NCBI RefSeq assembly: GCF_019599265.1
Contig: NZ_JAHZTC010000012.1
Location: 1 to 64,000, forward strand
Source: Pontibacter sp. HSC-14F20
GTDB taxonomy: Bacteria > Bacteroidota > Bacteroidia > Cytophagales > Hymenobacteraceae
DNA: 64,000 nucleotides
Direction of reading: 5' to 3'
Below the pieces are notes generated by a model. The model was not told the origin of the DNA and searched no databases. It saw only the letters and a program-made list of their open reading frames with translations. A program made the translations under genes and the position numbers. Numbering within the stretch: the stretch's first letter is position 1; every line of letters starts with the position of its first letter. Positions 35,112-44,301 of this stretch are shown piece by piece.

Positions 35112-36086
35112 ATGAGACACTTATACCTCCTTACCACCCTTTTCTTCACCCTTATGTCGTGCCACCTGTTTGCGCAGCCCGACTCTACTGTATCCTTCGT
35201 GGCTTACTGGCATAAAGGGGAGACCCAGCAATATAAAATCATTAAAAAGAAGGTAAGGATCCAGAACGGCAAAGAAGTAGCGAATGAGTTAAAAAGCTAT
35301 ATCTCCAGTTTTACTGTTCTAGACTCTACAGACACCTCCTACCTAATCGAGTGGAAATACGAGAATAAACTTTTCGACAGCGCGCCGGAGATGGCAGCGC
35401 AATTCAAACAGCTTGACACCAAGTACCAGTACTTAACTATTAAGTATAGAACAGATGAGTACGGCGCTTTTGAAGGAATAGAAAACTGGAAAGAAGCCAG
35501 CCGAATGATGAAAGATATGTTCGACCTAACCGAAAAAAACTATAAGGGGGATAATCGTAAAGCGTTTTCGCAGGCTCTTCTCCCATTTCGGCAGGCTATG
35601 AGTTCAAAGGAAGGCTTGGAAAATGTGGTGTTTAAGGAGCTACGCTCCATCCACTCGCCTTATGGCGCCATATATAGCCTTACAGACACTGTACGTTACG
35701 AAGATCAACTCCCTAATTTTTTCGGAGGTGCTCCTATTAATGCAATTGCAAGCCTTTATTTCAATGAGGCAGATTTCGAAAACCTCACCTGTAGTTACAT
35801 ACACGAGGTAGTACCGACACCGGAGGACTCTAAAAGATTAGTGCAGGAAATGTTGGAGAAGATGGCCAGTAACATCTCCGATAAAACCTTGCGTGAACAA
35901 AGGAAGGCGGAGCTAAGTAAAGCATTTACTCAGATGAGCGTTACCATAAATGACATCACTACATACAGTTACGACCTTAATACTTCCTGGCCCATTTCTA
36001 TTACTGTAAAGCGCACTGTCGAGGCAAATTCACCTGATGAAAAAGCCAGCAACCTAGAAGAAACGATCATTGAGAGAATTCATTAA
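35112..36086 (+). CDS. Secreted hypothetical protein (324 aa)
   Basis: The protein has a signal peptide (RHLYLLTTLFFTLMSCHLFA, cleavage near residue 21). The mature part is mixed, with beta-rich segments (YWHKGETQQYKIIKKKVRI, SFTVLDSTDTSYLIEWKYEN) and a helical middle (residues 125-180). I do not recognise the family; it resembles uncharacterised periplasmic or outer-membrane-associated proteins of Bacteroidota. It is monocistronic, with its own promoter and a perfect palindromic terminator. Confidence 0.7.
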   Translation: MRHLYLLTTLFFTLMSCHLFAQPDSTVSFVAYWHKGETQQYKIIKKKVRIQNGKEVANELKSYISSFTVLDSTDTSYLIEWKYENKLFDSAPEMAAQFKQLDTKYQYLTIKYRTDEYGAFEGIENWKEASRMMKDMFDLTEKNYKGDNRKAFSQALLPFRQAMSSKEGLENVVFKELRSIHSPYGAIYSLTDTVRYEDQLPNFFGGAPINAIASLYFNEADFENLTCSYIHEVVPTPEDSKRLVQEMLEKMASNISDKTLREQRKAELSKAFTQMSVTINDITTYSYDLNTSWPISITVKRTVEANSPDEKASNLEETIIERIH

Positions 36087-36095
36087 ATGAACCTT

Positions 36096-36137
36096 AAACA
36101 ATAAAAGCTTTGCTGGCCAGCAAAGCTTTTATTGTTT
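36096..36137. terminator. 42-bp perfect palindrome, bidirectional terminator
   Basis: The 21-bp arms 36096-36116 and 36117-36137 are exact complements with no spacer; in RNA the loop would be GGCC. The outer part is A-rich on the left and T-rich on the right, so the hairpin can end transcripts in both directions. It follows the secreted hypothetical protein by 9 bp. Confidence 0.8.
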
Positions 36138-36284
36138 ATATCACCTGCCATTCTGACTGAAAAACGCTTAAAACACTTTTTAACTCCTGCCATAATTTCA
36201 GTAAAATCATCTTTAAATCCCATTGGCGTATCCTTTGCTGTGCAACTCGTAGAACTAAAACTAGGAGGAAAATAGTAGAGCGAT

Positions 36285-38903
36285 ATGAATTTTAATAACT
36301 ATACCATCAAAGCCCAGGAGGCCATTCAGAAGGCCACTGAAATAGCAGGCGGCTTCCAGCAGCAGGCTATTGAGACCGGGCATATTTTAAAAGCAATTCT
36401 GGAGACGGACGAGAACGTCACCAGCTTTCTGCTGAAGAAACTCAACATCAACGGCAACATCCTGCACACCAAGCTGGATGAGGCAGTGGCGGCTTACCCC
36501 AAGGTGAGCGGCGGCAGTCCATACCTGGCGAATGATGCAGCAGCGGCGCTGCAAAAAGCTACTTCATACCTGAAAGAATTTGGGGATGAGTATGTAGCCA
36601 TCGAGCACATGTTGCTGGGCATTATGGCGGGTCGCGATAAGGTGGCAGGCCTGATGAAAGATGTGGGCTTCAATGAAAAAGACCTCAAAAAAGCGATAAA
36701 AGAACTACGTGGCGGCACCAAAGTAACCGACCAGAATGCCGAGGCGAAGTATAATTCACTCAAGCGCTATGCCCGCGATCTGAACGAAATGGCCCGCAAC
36801 GGCAAGATTGACCCGGTAATTGGTCGTGACGAAGAGATTCGCCGCGTGCTGCAGATCCTGAGCCGCCGCACCAAAAACAACCCGGTACTGCTTGGTGAGC
36901 CAGGTGTGGGTAAGACTGCCATTGTAGAAGGCCTAGCCCAGCGCATAGTGAGTGGTGATGTGCCGGAAAACCTGAAGAACAAAACCTTGATGAGCCTCGA
37001 CATGGGCTTGCTCGTGGCAGGTGCCAAGTATAAGGGTGAGTTTGAGGAGCGTCTTAAGGCGGTGATCAAAGAAGTAGTAGATGCCGAGGGCGAGATCGTG
37101 CTTTTCATCGACGAGATCCATACCCTGATCGGGGCGGGTGCCGGCGGCGAGAGTGCCATGGACGCAGCCAACCTGCTTAAACCAGCTCTTGCACGTGGCG
37201 AGCTGCATGCCATTGGTGCAACTACTCTGAAGGAATATCAGAAATACATAGAGAAAGACAAAGCGCTGGAGCGTCGCTTCCAGGCGGTAATGGTGGATGA
37301 GCCGAGCGTGCCAGATGCCATTTCGATCCTGCGCGGTATCAAAGACAAGTATGAGGTGCACCACGGGGTGCGCATCAAAGATGATGCGATTATTGCGGCT
37401 GTGGAGCTATCGAACAGGTATATCACCGACCGCTTTTTGCCCGACAAGGCCATTGACCTGATGGACGAGGCGGCTGCCAAACTGCGTATCGAGATCGACT
37501 CGCTGCCTGTGGAACTGGACGAGATTCAACGCCGCATCATGCAACTTGAAATAGAGCGTGAGGCGATACGACGTGAGAATGACAAAGACAAAGAGACAGT
37601 GCTTTCCAAGGAAATCGCCGAGCTATCCACCAAGCGAGACGACCTGAAAGCCAAATGGCAGAACGAGAAGCAGGTTATCGAGGGCATCCAGAAAGCCAAG
37701 GAAAACATTGAGAATTATAAGCTGGAAGCGGAGCAGGCAGAGCGTGCTGGTGACTACGGCCGTGTGGCAGAGCTTCGCTACGGCAAGATTCAGGAAGCAG
37801 AGGCTCATCTGAAGCAGTTGCAAGAGCAGGTACACCAGATGCAGGGCGAAAACCCGATGCTGCAGGAGGAAGTAACTGCCGAAGACATTGGCGAAGTAGT
37901 AGCCAAATGGACAGGTATACCGGTGAGTAAAATGCTGCAAAGCGACCGCGAAAAACTGTTGCACCTCGAAGCCGAACTCGGCAAGCGTGTAGCCGGTCAG
38001 GAAGAAGCTATACAGGCCATTTCTGATGCTGTGCGCCGCAGCCGCGCTGGTCTGCAGGACCCGAAACGCCCGATCGGTTCGTTCATTTTCCTGGGTACAA
38101 CCGGTGTAGGAAAAACCGAGCTGGCCAAGGCGCTGGCTGATTACCTCTTCAACGACGAAAACGCGATGGTGCGCATCGACATGAGTGAGTACCAGGAGCG
38201 CCACGCCGTAAGCCGTATGATTGGAGCGCCTCCGGGCTATGTGGGCTACGACGAAGGCGGTCAGCTGACTGAAGCTGTGCGTCGCAAGCCGTACTCGGTG
38301 GTGTTGCTCGACGAGATTGAGAAAGCGCACCCGGATGTATTCAACATCCTGCTGCAGGTGCTCGACGATGGTCGCCTGACCGATAGCAAAGGCCGTGTGG
38401 TGAACTTCAAGAATACGATCATCATCATGACCTCGAACATTGGTTCGCAGATTATCCAGGCCAATTTCGAGAAGATGACACCGTTCAACCAGGACGAAAT
38501 GCTGGAGCAGACCAAGGACGAAGTGTTCGAATTACTGAAAAAATCCGTTCGCCCGGAGTTCCTCAACCGCATCGACGAGTTGGTAATGTTCCGTCCGCTG
38601 AGCCGTGGCGACATCCGCAAGATCGTTACCATCCAGTTTGCGCACATCCAGGATCGCCTGGACGAAGCAGGTATACGCCTGATTGCAACCGACGAGGTGC
38701 TCGATTATCTGGGCGAGCAGGGCTACGATCCGCAGTTCGGTGCCCGTCCGCTGAAGCGTGTGCTGCAGCGCCAGGTGCTCAACGAATTATCCAAGGAGAT
38801 ATTGGCCGGCCACATCAACAAAGATTCTGTGGTGGAGGCTGTACTAAGCGATGGACAGATTCGTTTCAACAATGTAGACATCGAATTGCCGACCGAAAAG
38901 TAA
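36285..38903 (+). CDS. clpB: ATP-dependent chaperone ClpB
   Basis: An 872-aa AAA+ disaggregase that, with the DnaK system, extracts polypeptides from aggregates. The N domain covers residues 1-145 (two Clp_N repeats). NBD1 has Walker [16 protein letters not shown] near residue 204 and [10 protein letters not shown]. The long coiled-coil M domain (about 410-535) separates it from NBD2, with Walker [16 protein letters not shown] near residue 603 and [20 protein letters not shown]. The P-loop and pore residues are intact. The leader has GGAGGA 25 nt before the ATG. It is followed by its own terminator. Confidence 0.97.
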   Translation: MNFNNYTIKAQEAIQKATEIAGGFQQQAIETGHILKAILETDENVTSFLLKKLNINGNILHTKLDEAVAAYPKVSGGSPYLANDAAAALQKATSYLKEFGDEYVAIEHMLLGIMAGRDKVAGLMKDVGFNEKDLKKAIKELRGGTKVTDQNAEAKYNSLKRYARDLNEMARNGKIDPVIGRDEEIRRVLQILSRRTKNNPVLLGEPGVGKTAIVEGLAQRIVSGDVPENLKNKTLMSLDMGLLVAGAKYKGEFEERLKAVIKEVVDAEGEIVLFIDEIHTLIGAGAGGESAMDAANLLKPALARGELHAIGATTLKEYQKYIEKDKALERRFQAVMVDEPSVPDAISILRGIKDKYEVHHGVRIKDDAIIAAVELSNRYITDRFLPDKAIDLMDEAAAKLRIEIDSLPVELDEIQRRIMQLEIEREAIRRENDKDKETVLSKEIAELSTKRDDLKAKWQNEKQVIEGIQKAKENIENYKLEAEQAERAGDYGRVAELRYGKIQEAEAHLKQLQEQVHQMQGENPMLQEEVTAEDIGEVVAKWTGIPVSKMLQSDREKLLHLEAELGKRVAGQEEAIQAISDAVRRSRAGLQDPKRPIGSFIFLGTTGVGKTELAKALADYLFNDENAMVRIDMSEYQERHAVSRMIGAPPGYVGYDEGGQLTEAVRRKPYSVVLLDEIEKAHPDVFNILLQVLDDGRLTDSKGRVVNFKNTIIIMTSNIGSQIIQANFEKMTPFNQDEMLEQTKDEVFELLKKSVRPEFLNRIDELVMFRPLSRGDIRKIVTIQFAHIQDRLDEAGIRLIATDEVLDYLGEQGYDPQFGARPLKRVLQRQVLNELSKEILAGHINKDSVVEAVLSDGQIRFNNVDIELPTEK

Positions 38904-38938
38904 ATTGATTGTGTATTAAAATTAAAGTTTAGTTGAGC

Positions 38939-38975
38939 AAAAGGCCTTCCCGCTTGGGGAGGCCTTTTTGTTTTT
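38939..38975 (+). terminator. Terminator of clpB
   Basis: AAAAGGCCTTCCC, loop GCTT, GGGGAGGCCTTTTT then GTTTTT. A strong stem followed by a T-run 36 bp after the stop codon. Confidence 0.88.
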
Positions 38976-39046
38976 AGAACCGCAGATATAGCCCAGCCGT
39001 ACGCAAAGCACAAACCTTTTTAACAACTTACCTAACTCCTATACTT

Positions 39047-39484
39047 ATGAACGAATTCATGCAACTGGCTATTGACGAAGCGAAGAAAGGCCGCAGCGAA
39101 GGTGGAATACCTATTGGCTCGGTGCTGGTGAAAGACGGCAAAGTTGTCGCCACCGGGCACAACAAACGGGTACAGGAAAACAACCCCATCCTGCACGGCG
39201 AAATGGACTGCCTCAACAATGCCGGCCGCATCGGTTCCTATCGCAACACCGTAATCTACTCTACCCTGATGCCCTGCTACATGTGCGCAGGCACCATCGT
39301 GCAGTTCAAAATCCCGAAAGTGATCGTGGGTGAGTCCAAGACTTTTGATGGCGCCCGGGAGTTTATGGAGTCGCATGGCGTGGAGGTGGTGGACTTGAAC
39401 CTGCCTGAGTGCATCGAGATGATGGAGGATTTCATCAAAGAGAAGCCGGAGCTTTGGAATGAGGATATTATGGAACTAGAGTAA
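39047..39484 (+). CDS. Nucleoside/cytosine deaminase
   Basis: A 145-aa zinc-dependent deaminase of the CDA fold. The zinc site is ILHGEMDCLNN (His and catalytic Glu, about residue 50) with MPCYMCAGTIV (two Cys, about 77). The sequence around it (GGIPIGSVLVKDGKVVATGH, FKIPKVIVGESKTF, DNxxECIEMM-like end) is closest to yeast-type cytosine deaminases, which make uracil from cytosine. Guanine or tRNA adenosine deamination is less likely. The protein is cytoplasmic and the gene monocistronic. Confidence 0.85.
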   Translation: MNEFMQLAIDEAKKGRSEGGIPIGSVLVKDGKVVATGHNKRVQENNPILHGEMDCLNNAGRIGSYRNTVIYSTLMPCYMCAGTIVQFKIPKVIVGESKTFDGAREFMESHGVEVVDLNLPECIEMMEDFIKEKPELWNEDIMELE

Positions 39485-39602
39485 AGAAATTATGGCGCAG
39501 GATTTTTCAGGTATGGTCATTTGAATCTGAGTAGCTATACCTGTAGCTTACTAAAAGTATTAAGTCTATTACCTAAAGCTCTTTCGTCAAGGTATAGAAA
39601 AG

Positions 39603-39971
39603 CTACTCCTCCCCTTCCAGCACATATTTCATCGCGTTCTCTTTTTCGGCCAGGTCATAATAGCGGATACCGTGCTTTTTTACGGTGCTGGCCAGCCTGG
39701 CAGACCACTCCTGCCACTTCTTCTCTCCCACCATGGCTACACGACCGTAATTGAGTCCGTGGATGACGTCGAACATACCATTCTCAATTGCCGCCACAGG
39801 GTTGATCCAGTCCACATCCACCATTTCGTAATAAATGTGCGTTTCCTTATTTTTGAGCATCAGGTCACGCACCATGTTGCGGTACTGGTCAAAATCAGGT
39901 ATAGTCAGTTTGTCGCGCACCCGCACGGCCAGTATATTGTCACGGGTTTCGGGTAGTATTTCCAGCATCAT
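39603..39971 (-). CDS. STAS/SpoIIAA-like protein
   Basis: A 122-aa protein of the SpoIIAA-like (STAS/SEC14-type) family, known as DUF3478-like. The pattern of beta-strands and helices fits (NILAVRVRDKLTIPDFDQYR, THIYYEMVDVDWINPVAAIE, RVAMVGEKKWQEWSARLAS). The Asp and Asn positions of classical anti-anti-sigma factors are not conserved, so a lipid-binding or stress role is more likely than sigma control. It lies between the deaminase and the esterase genes, on the opposite strand. Confidence 0.65.
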   Translation of the reverse strand: MMLEILPETRDNILAVRVRDKLTIPDFDQYRNMVRDLMLKNKETHIYYEMVDVDWINPVAAIENGMFDVIHGLNYGRVAMVGEKKWQEWSARLASTVKKHGIRYYDLAEKENAMKYVLEGEE

Positions 39972-40115
39972 TCCTCTTTTTGATTCCTCCTATACATACG
40001 CACCCTCGGCTGTAACTTTACAAACAGGTATAGCTGGTGCAGGAAAACAGCGACAATTTTGAGCTTTTTGCTCCCGAATGCCTATTTTGCAGGCCTAAGC
40101 CTCCCGAACAAAAAG

Positions 40116-40955
40116 ATGATACTAGTACGCTATACCTTTGCCCTCCTCCTGACGCTCACCCTTTTTACAGCTCAGGCTAAAGTTGACACGTTGGTTATCC
40201 AAAGCCCTTCGATGCAGAAGACACTGAAGGCCGGTGTGGTGACACCTGAAAGTTACCAGAAGAAAAAGAGCGGCCCTTACCCGGTGCTATACCTATTGCA
40301 TGGCTATGGTGGTAATTTCAGCAACTGGCTCCAGGTGCCGCCCCAGAAAAACCTGCTCCAAACCTTAGCTGACAAATACCAGCTGATCATCGTGACACCC
40401 GACGGCGGCTACGGCAGCTGGTACTACGACAGCCCAATTGACAAATCAAGCCAGTACGAAACATTCATCACAAGGGAACTGCGCCAGGAAATTGAGCGCA
40501 GGTATAAGGCTATACCTGAACGCAGCGGCCGTTTTATATCCGGCCTAAGCATGGGCGGGCATGGGGCGCTATACCTGTCAGCACGAAACCCGGAGCTATA
40601 CCTGGCAGCCGGAAGTATGAGTGGTTCGCTTAACGTAGCAGGTATAGACCGCAAGAATCTGCTCCCCAGCATAGAGGCAGCCCTCGGCCCAAAAGCGGAA
40701 AATCAGCAGGTATACGAAGCCAACTCCATCGTGCATATGGTGCCGCAACTCAAGCAAAACGACGTGCACCTGATCATCGACTGTGGTGTGGACGATTTCC
40801 TGATGGAAGACAACCGCGAACTACACCGCCGCCTGGTCTACGAAAAGGTGCCGCACGACTATATAGAGCGCCCTGGCGCCCATAGCTGGGCTTACTGGAG
40901 CAATGCGCTGGAGTATCATTTGCTGTTTTTTCAGAAGGTGCGGGCCAACATATAA
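40116..40955 (+). CDS. Secreted esterase of the alpha/beta-hydrolase (esterase D-like) family
   Basis: A 279-aa protein from the ATG at 40116, which puts a signal peptide (VRYTFALLLTLTLFTAQAKV) at the N-terminus; the frame is open to 40059 but the extension hides it. The oxyanion segment is YLLHGYGGNFSNWL, the nucleophile elbow GLSMGGHGA near residue 145, the acid DCGVDDFL and the catalytic His in ERPGAHSWAYW near residue 258. The family includes S-formylglutathione hydrolase-like and feruloyl esterases; export favours an envelope or extracellular esterase. Its stop codon lies inside the 30-bp inverted repeat that follows. Confidence 0.85.
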   Translation: MILVRYTFALLLTLTLFTAQAKVDTLVIQSPSMQKTLKAGVVTPESYQKKKSGPYPVLYLLHGYGGNFSNWLQVPPQKNLLQTLADKYQLIIVTPDGGYGSWYYDSPIDKSSQYETFITRELRQEIERRYKAIPERSGRFISGLSMGGHGALYLSARNPELYLAAGSMSGSLNVAGIDRKNLLPSIEAALGPKAENQQVYEANSIVHMVPQLKQNDVHLIIDCGVDDFLMEDNRELHRRLVYEKVPHDYIERPGAHSWAYWSNALEYHLLFFQKVRANI

Positions 40956-41007
40956 ATACAAAAGCACAGCCCCAACAGGCTGTGCTTTTGTATTTATATG
41001 TTGGCCC
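40942..41007. terminator. Perfect 30-bp inverted repeat spanning the esterase stop codon
   Basis: The arms 40942-40971 and 40978-41007 are exact complements around a 6-nt loop (CCAACA). The left arm includes the last four codons and the TAA of the esterase gene. The inner part (AAAAGCACAGCC / GGCTGTGCTTTT) is a normal terminator; the outer 18 bp are more than a terminator needs. Confidence 0.7.
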
Positions 41008-41114
41008 CTCTGAGTTAGCCGTTCAAAAACGCTTCACGCCAAACAGCCACAAGTCCGGAAGCTTGCAACGGTCCGTACAGCCCATAAACCAACAATTTAA
41101 CAATCAACAATTAA

Positions 41115-41988
41115 GAGGCTGTTTTGATTTGAATGAATAAAAAAGCAGGTGCCGGTTGTTTGAGTAAGAAAAGTTAGCAGACTTATGACTTACCCAAGCA
41201 GTTTAACCGACACCCAATGGCTTTTAATAGCGGAGATATTCGAGGAGCAGATGCTGCAGCGCAAGCGCCAGTGGCCGCTTCGCAGCATTCTGGACGCTAT
41301 ATTCTACGTGGTCAAGGGGGGCGTTCAGTGGCGCATGATGCCGCTAGACCTGCCCTGCTGGCAGACGGCCTACTACTATTACCGTAAATGGCGGCGGGAT
41401 GGTTGCTGGGAAATGCTCCACGATTGTCTCTCAAAGCAGGTCAGGGGCCGCCATGGCAAGGCGGCCTCCCCGAGCGTGGGCATCCTCGACTCGCAGAGCG
41501 TGAAGACCGTGCAGCAGGGCGGGGAGCGGGGCTATGACGCGGCCAAGCGGGTGAAGGGGCGCAAGCGGCATCTGATGGTTGACACGCTGGGCCTGTTGAT
41601 CGTGCTCATCGTCCACCGGGCAGACGTTGCCGAGCGGCAGGGAGCCCAGTGGCTGCTGCGCAGGGCGGCAGCTAAGATGGCGGATTTCGGCCGGGTGAGG
41701 CTCTTTTTTGCCGACCAGGGCTACGGCGGGCTTGCCATGTGGGAGTGGGTGAAAAACACGTTCCGCCACCTGAACTGGAGGCTGGAGATTGTGAAGAAGA
41801 TCCACAAGAAAGCCTTTGAAGCTTTACCGAAGCGATGGATAGTGGAACGGACCTTCGGCTGGCTCAACCTTTACCGCAGGCTCTCCAAGGACTATGAGTA
41901 CTCCACCAAATCGTCTGAGACGATGATAAAAGTGGCCATGATTCACATCATGCTTAACAAACTAAATAAAGGAAATTAAAACAGCCTC
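41115..41988 (+). mobile_element. Complete IS5-family insertion sequence, 874 bp
   Basis: Terminal inverted repeats GAGGCTGTTTTGATTT (41115-41130) and, on the other strand from 41988, GAGGCTGTTTTAATTT differ at one of 16 positions. TAA directly outside both ends (41112-41114 and 41989-41991) is a target duplication. The 3-bp TNA target fits the IS1031 group of IS5. One intact transposase gene fills the element. No AGGTATAG octamer occurs inside. Confidence 0.9.
41185..41979 (+). CDS. IS5-family (IS1031-type) transposase
   Basis: A 264-aa DDE transposase read in one frame. An N-terminal DUF4096-like part (MTYPSSLTDTQWLLIAEIFE...GGVQWRMMPLDLPCWQT) precedes the catalytic domain with the first Asp in GILDSQSVKT, the second in FADQGYGGLAMW and the Glu in RWIVERTFGWLNLYRRLSKD. 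All key residues and the C-terminus are present, so the element is probably active. It lies 54 bp inside the left inverted repeat and ends 9 bp before the right end of the element. Confidence 0.95.
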   Translation: MTYPSSLTDTQWLLIAEIFEEQMLQRKRQWPLRSILDAIFYVVKGGVQWRMMPLDLPCWQTAYYYYRKWRRDGCWEMLHDCLSKQVRGRHGKAASPSVGILDSQSVKTVQQGGERGYDAAKRVKGRKRHLMVDTLGLLIVLIVHRADVAERQGAQWLLRRAAAKMADFGRVRLFFADQGYGGLAMWEWVKNTFRHLNWRLEIVKKIHKKAFEALPKRWIVERTFGWLNLYRRLSKDYEYSTKSSETMIKVAMIHIMLNKLNKGN

Positions 41989-41993
41989 TAAGA

Positions 41994-43340
41994 TTACTCC
42001 ATATTATACTTATTGACAAAATCCTGCTTCGTCCGATCTCCTTTCCTTACAAAAGGCCGGATGATGAGGCGCGTACCGTTTTCGTAGGTAAAGAACTTGT
42101 AGATCCAGTTGCTGAGCACAACCAGTTTGTTCCGGAAGCCGATCAGGTACATGATGTGTACAAACAGCCAGGTTACCCAGGCAAAAAAGCCTCCGAGGTG
42201 GATGTTGCCAGGCAGGTCTGCCACTGCCCTGTTGCGACCGATAATCGCCAATGAGCCTTTGTCGAGGTACTCAAATTCCTCCATCTTATCTCCTTTGATG
42301 AGGCGCTTCAGGTTTTTAGCCAGCAGCTTGCCTTGTTGTATAGCGGGCTGTGCTACACCCGGGTGACCTTTCGGCCACTTATCAGTTCTCATCAGAGCAA
42401 TGTCTCCGATCGCGAATATATCATCGTAGCCGAGCACCTGGTTGAAGCGGTTCACTAGTATGCGTCCTCTCTCCACAGCTTCGGCCGGCAGACCGTCTAT
42501 TAACGCGCCCTGCACACCGGCAGCCCACACAAGGGTTTGAGCATGAATCTGCTCACCGCCTTTTATCGTGGCCACATACCCGTCGTACCCCTCTACCAAT
42601 GCATTCAGTTTCACATTTATACCCAGGTCCTGCAGGTACTTGAGCGTTTTCTCGCTTGCTTCCGGCGACATGGGCGGCAGCACCCGGTCCATACCTTCCA
42701 CCAGGTAAATGTTCATTCTGTTGAAGTCGACACCGGGGTAGTCGGTAGGCAGAATGTGCTTGCGCATTTCGGCGAGGGCACCGGCGGTTTCCACACCTGT
42801 TGGCCCACCTCCTACAATCACGAAGTTGAGCAGGCTTTGCTGCAATTCAAGATCTGCAGTCATACTGGCCTGTTCAAAACACTGGAACAAGTGGCTGCGC
42901 AGGTTCAGGGCGTGCGGTATCTGCTTCAGCGGGAAGGAATTTTTCTTTACCTCTTCGTTGCCGAAGTAGTTCGTTTTGGTACCGGTGGCAATGATCAGAT
43001 AGTCGTAAGCCAGATCGCCCACCAAGGTATGGACGGTCTTCGCGATGGGGTTTACGCCATTCACTTTTACCAACCGGAAATGGAAGTCCTCGAACTCGTC
43101 GCTGCCAAACATCTTGCGGATGGGCTCGGCAATGGAGTCAGGTTCGAGACCAGCGGTGGCAACCTGGTAGAGCAGTGGCCAGAAACCATGGTAGTTCTGG
43201 CGGTCGATCATCACGACCTGAAAGTCTTTGCCTTTCAGTTTCTGCGCCACGTTTATTCCCCCAAAACCGGCGCCAATGATCACGACACGGGGTTTGGTAG
43301 TGTCAGGTATATTAAGCGATAATTTATCTACATCCAGCAT
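41994..43340 (-). CDS. ndh: Type II NADH dehydrogenase (NDH-2)
   Basis: A 448-aa FAD enzyme that passes electrons from NADH to quinone without pumping protons. The N-terminal dinucleotide fold VVIIGAGFGGINVAQKLKG (about 19-37) binds FAD, a second VIVGGGPTGVETAGALAEM (about 173) binds NADH, and LVWAAGVQGALIDG with IFAIGDIALMRT near 315 closes the FAD site. The last 80 residues have two hydrophobic amphipathic helices (FFAWVTWLFVHIMYLIGFRN) that anchor it to the membrane. The IS5 element begins 3 bp after the stop codon, so the native terminator may have been cut off. The genome also codes for complex I nearby. Confidence 0.92.
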   Translation of the reverse strand: MLDVDKLSLNIPDTTKPRVVIIGAGFGGINVAQKLKGKDFQVVMIDRQNYHGFWPLLYQVATAGLEPDSIAEPIRKMFGSDEFEDFHFRLVKVNGVNPIAKTVHTLVGDLAYDYLIIATGTKTNYFGNEEVKKNSFPLKQIPHALNLRSHLFQCFEQASMTADLELQQSLLNFVIVGGGPTGVETAGALAEMRKHILPTDYPGVDFNRMNIYLVEGMDRVLPPMSPEASEKTLKYLQDLGINVKLNALVEGYDGYVATIKGGEQIHAQTLVWAAGVQGALIDGLPAEAVERGRILVNRFNQVLGYDDIFAIGDIALMRTDKWPKGHPGVAQPAIQQGKLLAKNLKRLIKGDKMEEFEYLDKGSLAIIGRNRAVADLPGNIHLGGFFAWVTWLFVHIMYLIGFRNKLVVLSNWIYKFFTYENGTRLIIRPFVRKGDRTKQDFVNKYNME

Positions 43341-43497
43341 AAAGTGATTTTTAATATGTTGAAAACATACGCGGCCAAAGCCGGTGCAAGGCCAATCTGT
43401 ATACGTTTCTTTCTATATTGGGGACTAACGCAAGCTGTTGATGTTGGTTACTTTTAGTGCAATCCGGGGCAGTAAGCAGGTCCTGCAGGCCATAAAA

Positions 43498-43535
43498 AAG
43501 CCCGGCTCAGGTATAGCTATACCTGAGCCGGGCTT
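43498..43535 (-). terminator. 38-bp perfect palindrome with AGGTATAGCTATACCT core
   Basis: The 19-bp arms 43498-43516 and 43517-43535 are exact complements. The centre is AGGTATAG followed by its own complement CTATACCT. On the minus strand a U6 run follows, so it is the terminator of the gene ending at 43554. Confidence 0.8.
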
Positions 43536-43553
43536 CTATCAATGTATTGTTGA

Positions 43554-44237
43554 TTATTTCTTTTTGTTAAACTCCCCATTCCGGAGCATATCCAGCAGTT
43601 TGATGATTGCAAAGGGGCTGACCGTCGGGAACATATTGCGTTGCTCCTGCCGCTGCACCTGCTGCATGTTCCAGTTCCGGAAGTTAGCGCCGCCGTCCAT
43701 CGGCGTCGTGCTGAAGAGCTCCTCCAGCCGTTTGGGGTCGAGGTTGCGCATGGCGATTGCCATACCATCGTCCGGTAGTTTCACGGCCAGCACAGCCTCC
43801 TTGAAATCGCGCTCCGTAGGCCACGGGAACACGGTTACCTCGGGCAGCTGCGTAGGATCTTCCTGCATCTGCATGATGATAGAGTAGCTCTGGCTCTGGT
43901 AGTTCTGCGGTATTTTCAGGTACTGCTTTTTGTAACCAATGGCACTGAACACCACGCTGTCGCCGGTGAGCACGGGCACGGAGAAGAAGCCATAGGCATT
44001 GGTCTGGGTGCCGCGGCTGGTTTTGGGCACAAACACGTTCACGCCGGCCACGCCGTAAAGGCTGTCGCCGATGGTAACGAAGCCAGTCAGCTGCACCACC
44101 CGTTTGTGGCCCTGGGCTGCCGCCTCGTTGGGCGTTCCCATCATCAGGAAAGCAAAAAGGGCCAGGGGCAACAGAAAGCCAAGGGCGCCTTTATTCGTAA
44201 GTAGTAGTCTTTGTAATTCGGGCATCATGTAGTACAA
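43554..44237 (-). CDS. Exported protein with carboxypeptidase-regulatory-like domain
   Basis: A 227-aa protein with a signal peptide (FLLPLALFAFLMMGTPNEAA) and a CarboxypepD_reg-like beta-sandwich (VVQLTGFVTIGDSLYGVAGV, TQTNAYGFFSVPVLTGDSVV, SAIGYKKQYLKI, about residues 47-115). This domain is usual at the N-terminus of SusC/TonB-dependent receptors, but here no barrel follows; the second half is helical and polar, with Asn and Gln-rich stretches (NWNMQQVQRQEQRNM). It is probably periplasmic or surface-exposed. Starts at 44237 and 44225 are both possible. It is divergent from the ArsR-type gene. Confidence 0.75.
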   Translation of the reverse strand: MYYMMPELQRLLLTNKGALGFLLPLALFAFLMMGTPNEAAAQGHKRVVQLTGFVTIGDSLYGVAGVNVFVPKTSRGTQTNAYGFFSVPVLTGDSVVFSAIGYKKQYLKIPQNYQSQSYSIIMQMQEDPTQLPEVTVFPWPTERDFKEAVLAVKLPDDGMAIAMRNLDPKRLEELFSTTPMDGGANFRNWNMQQVQRQEQRNMFPTVSPFAIIKLLDMLRNGEFNKKK

Positions 44238-44274
44238 TAATACTTCATATAATTTTATTATAGCAGCTTTTGGC

Positions 44275-44282
44275 TAATTTTG
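44275..44282 (+). promoter_or_regulatory. -7 element TAATTTTG before the ArsR-type gene
   Basis: An exact TAnnTTTG match 20 bp upstream of the ATG at 44302; no TTTG at the expected -33 position. Confidence 0.45.
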
Positions 44283-44301
44283 TTCCGATACGCTTTCAAT
44301 T

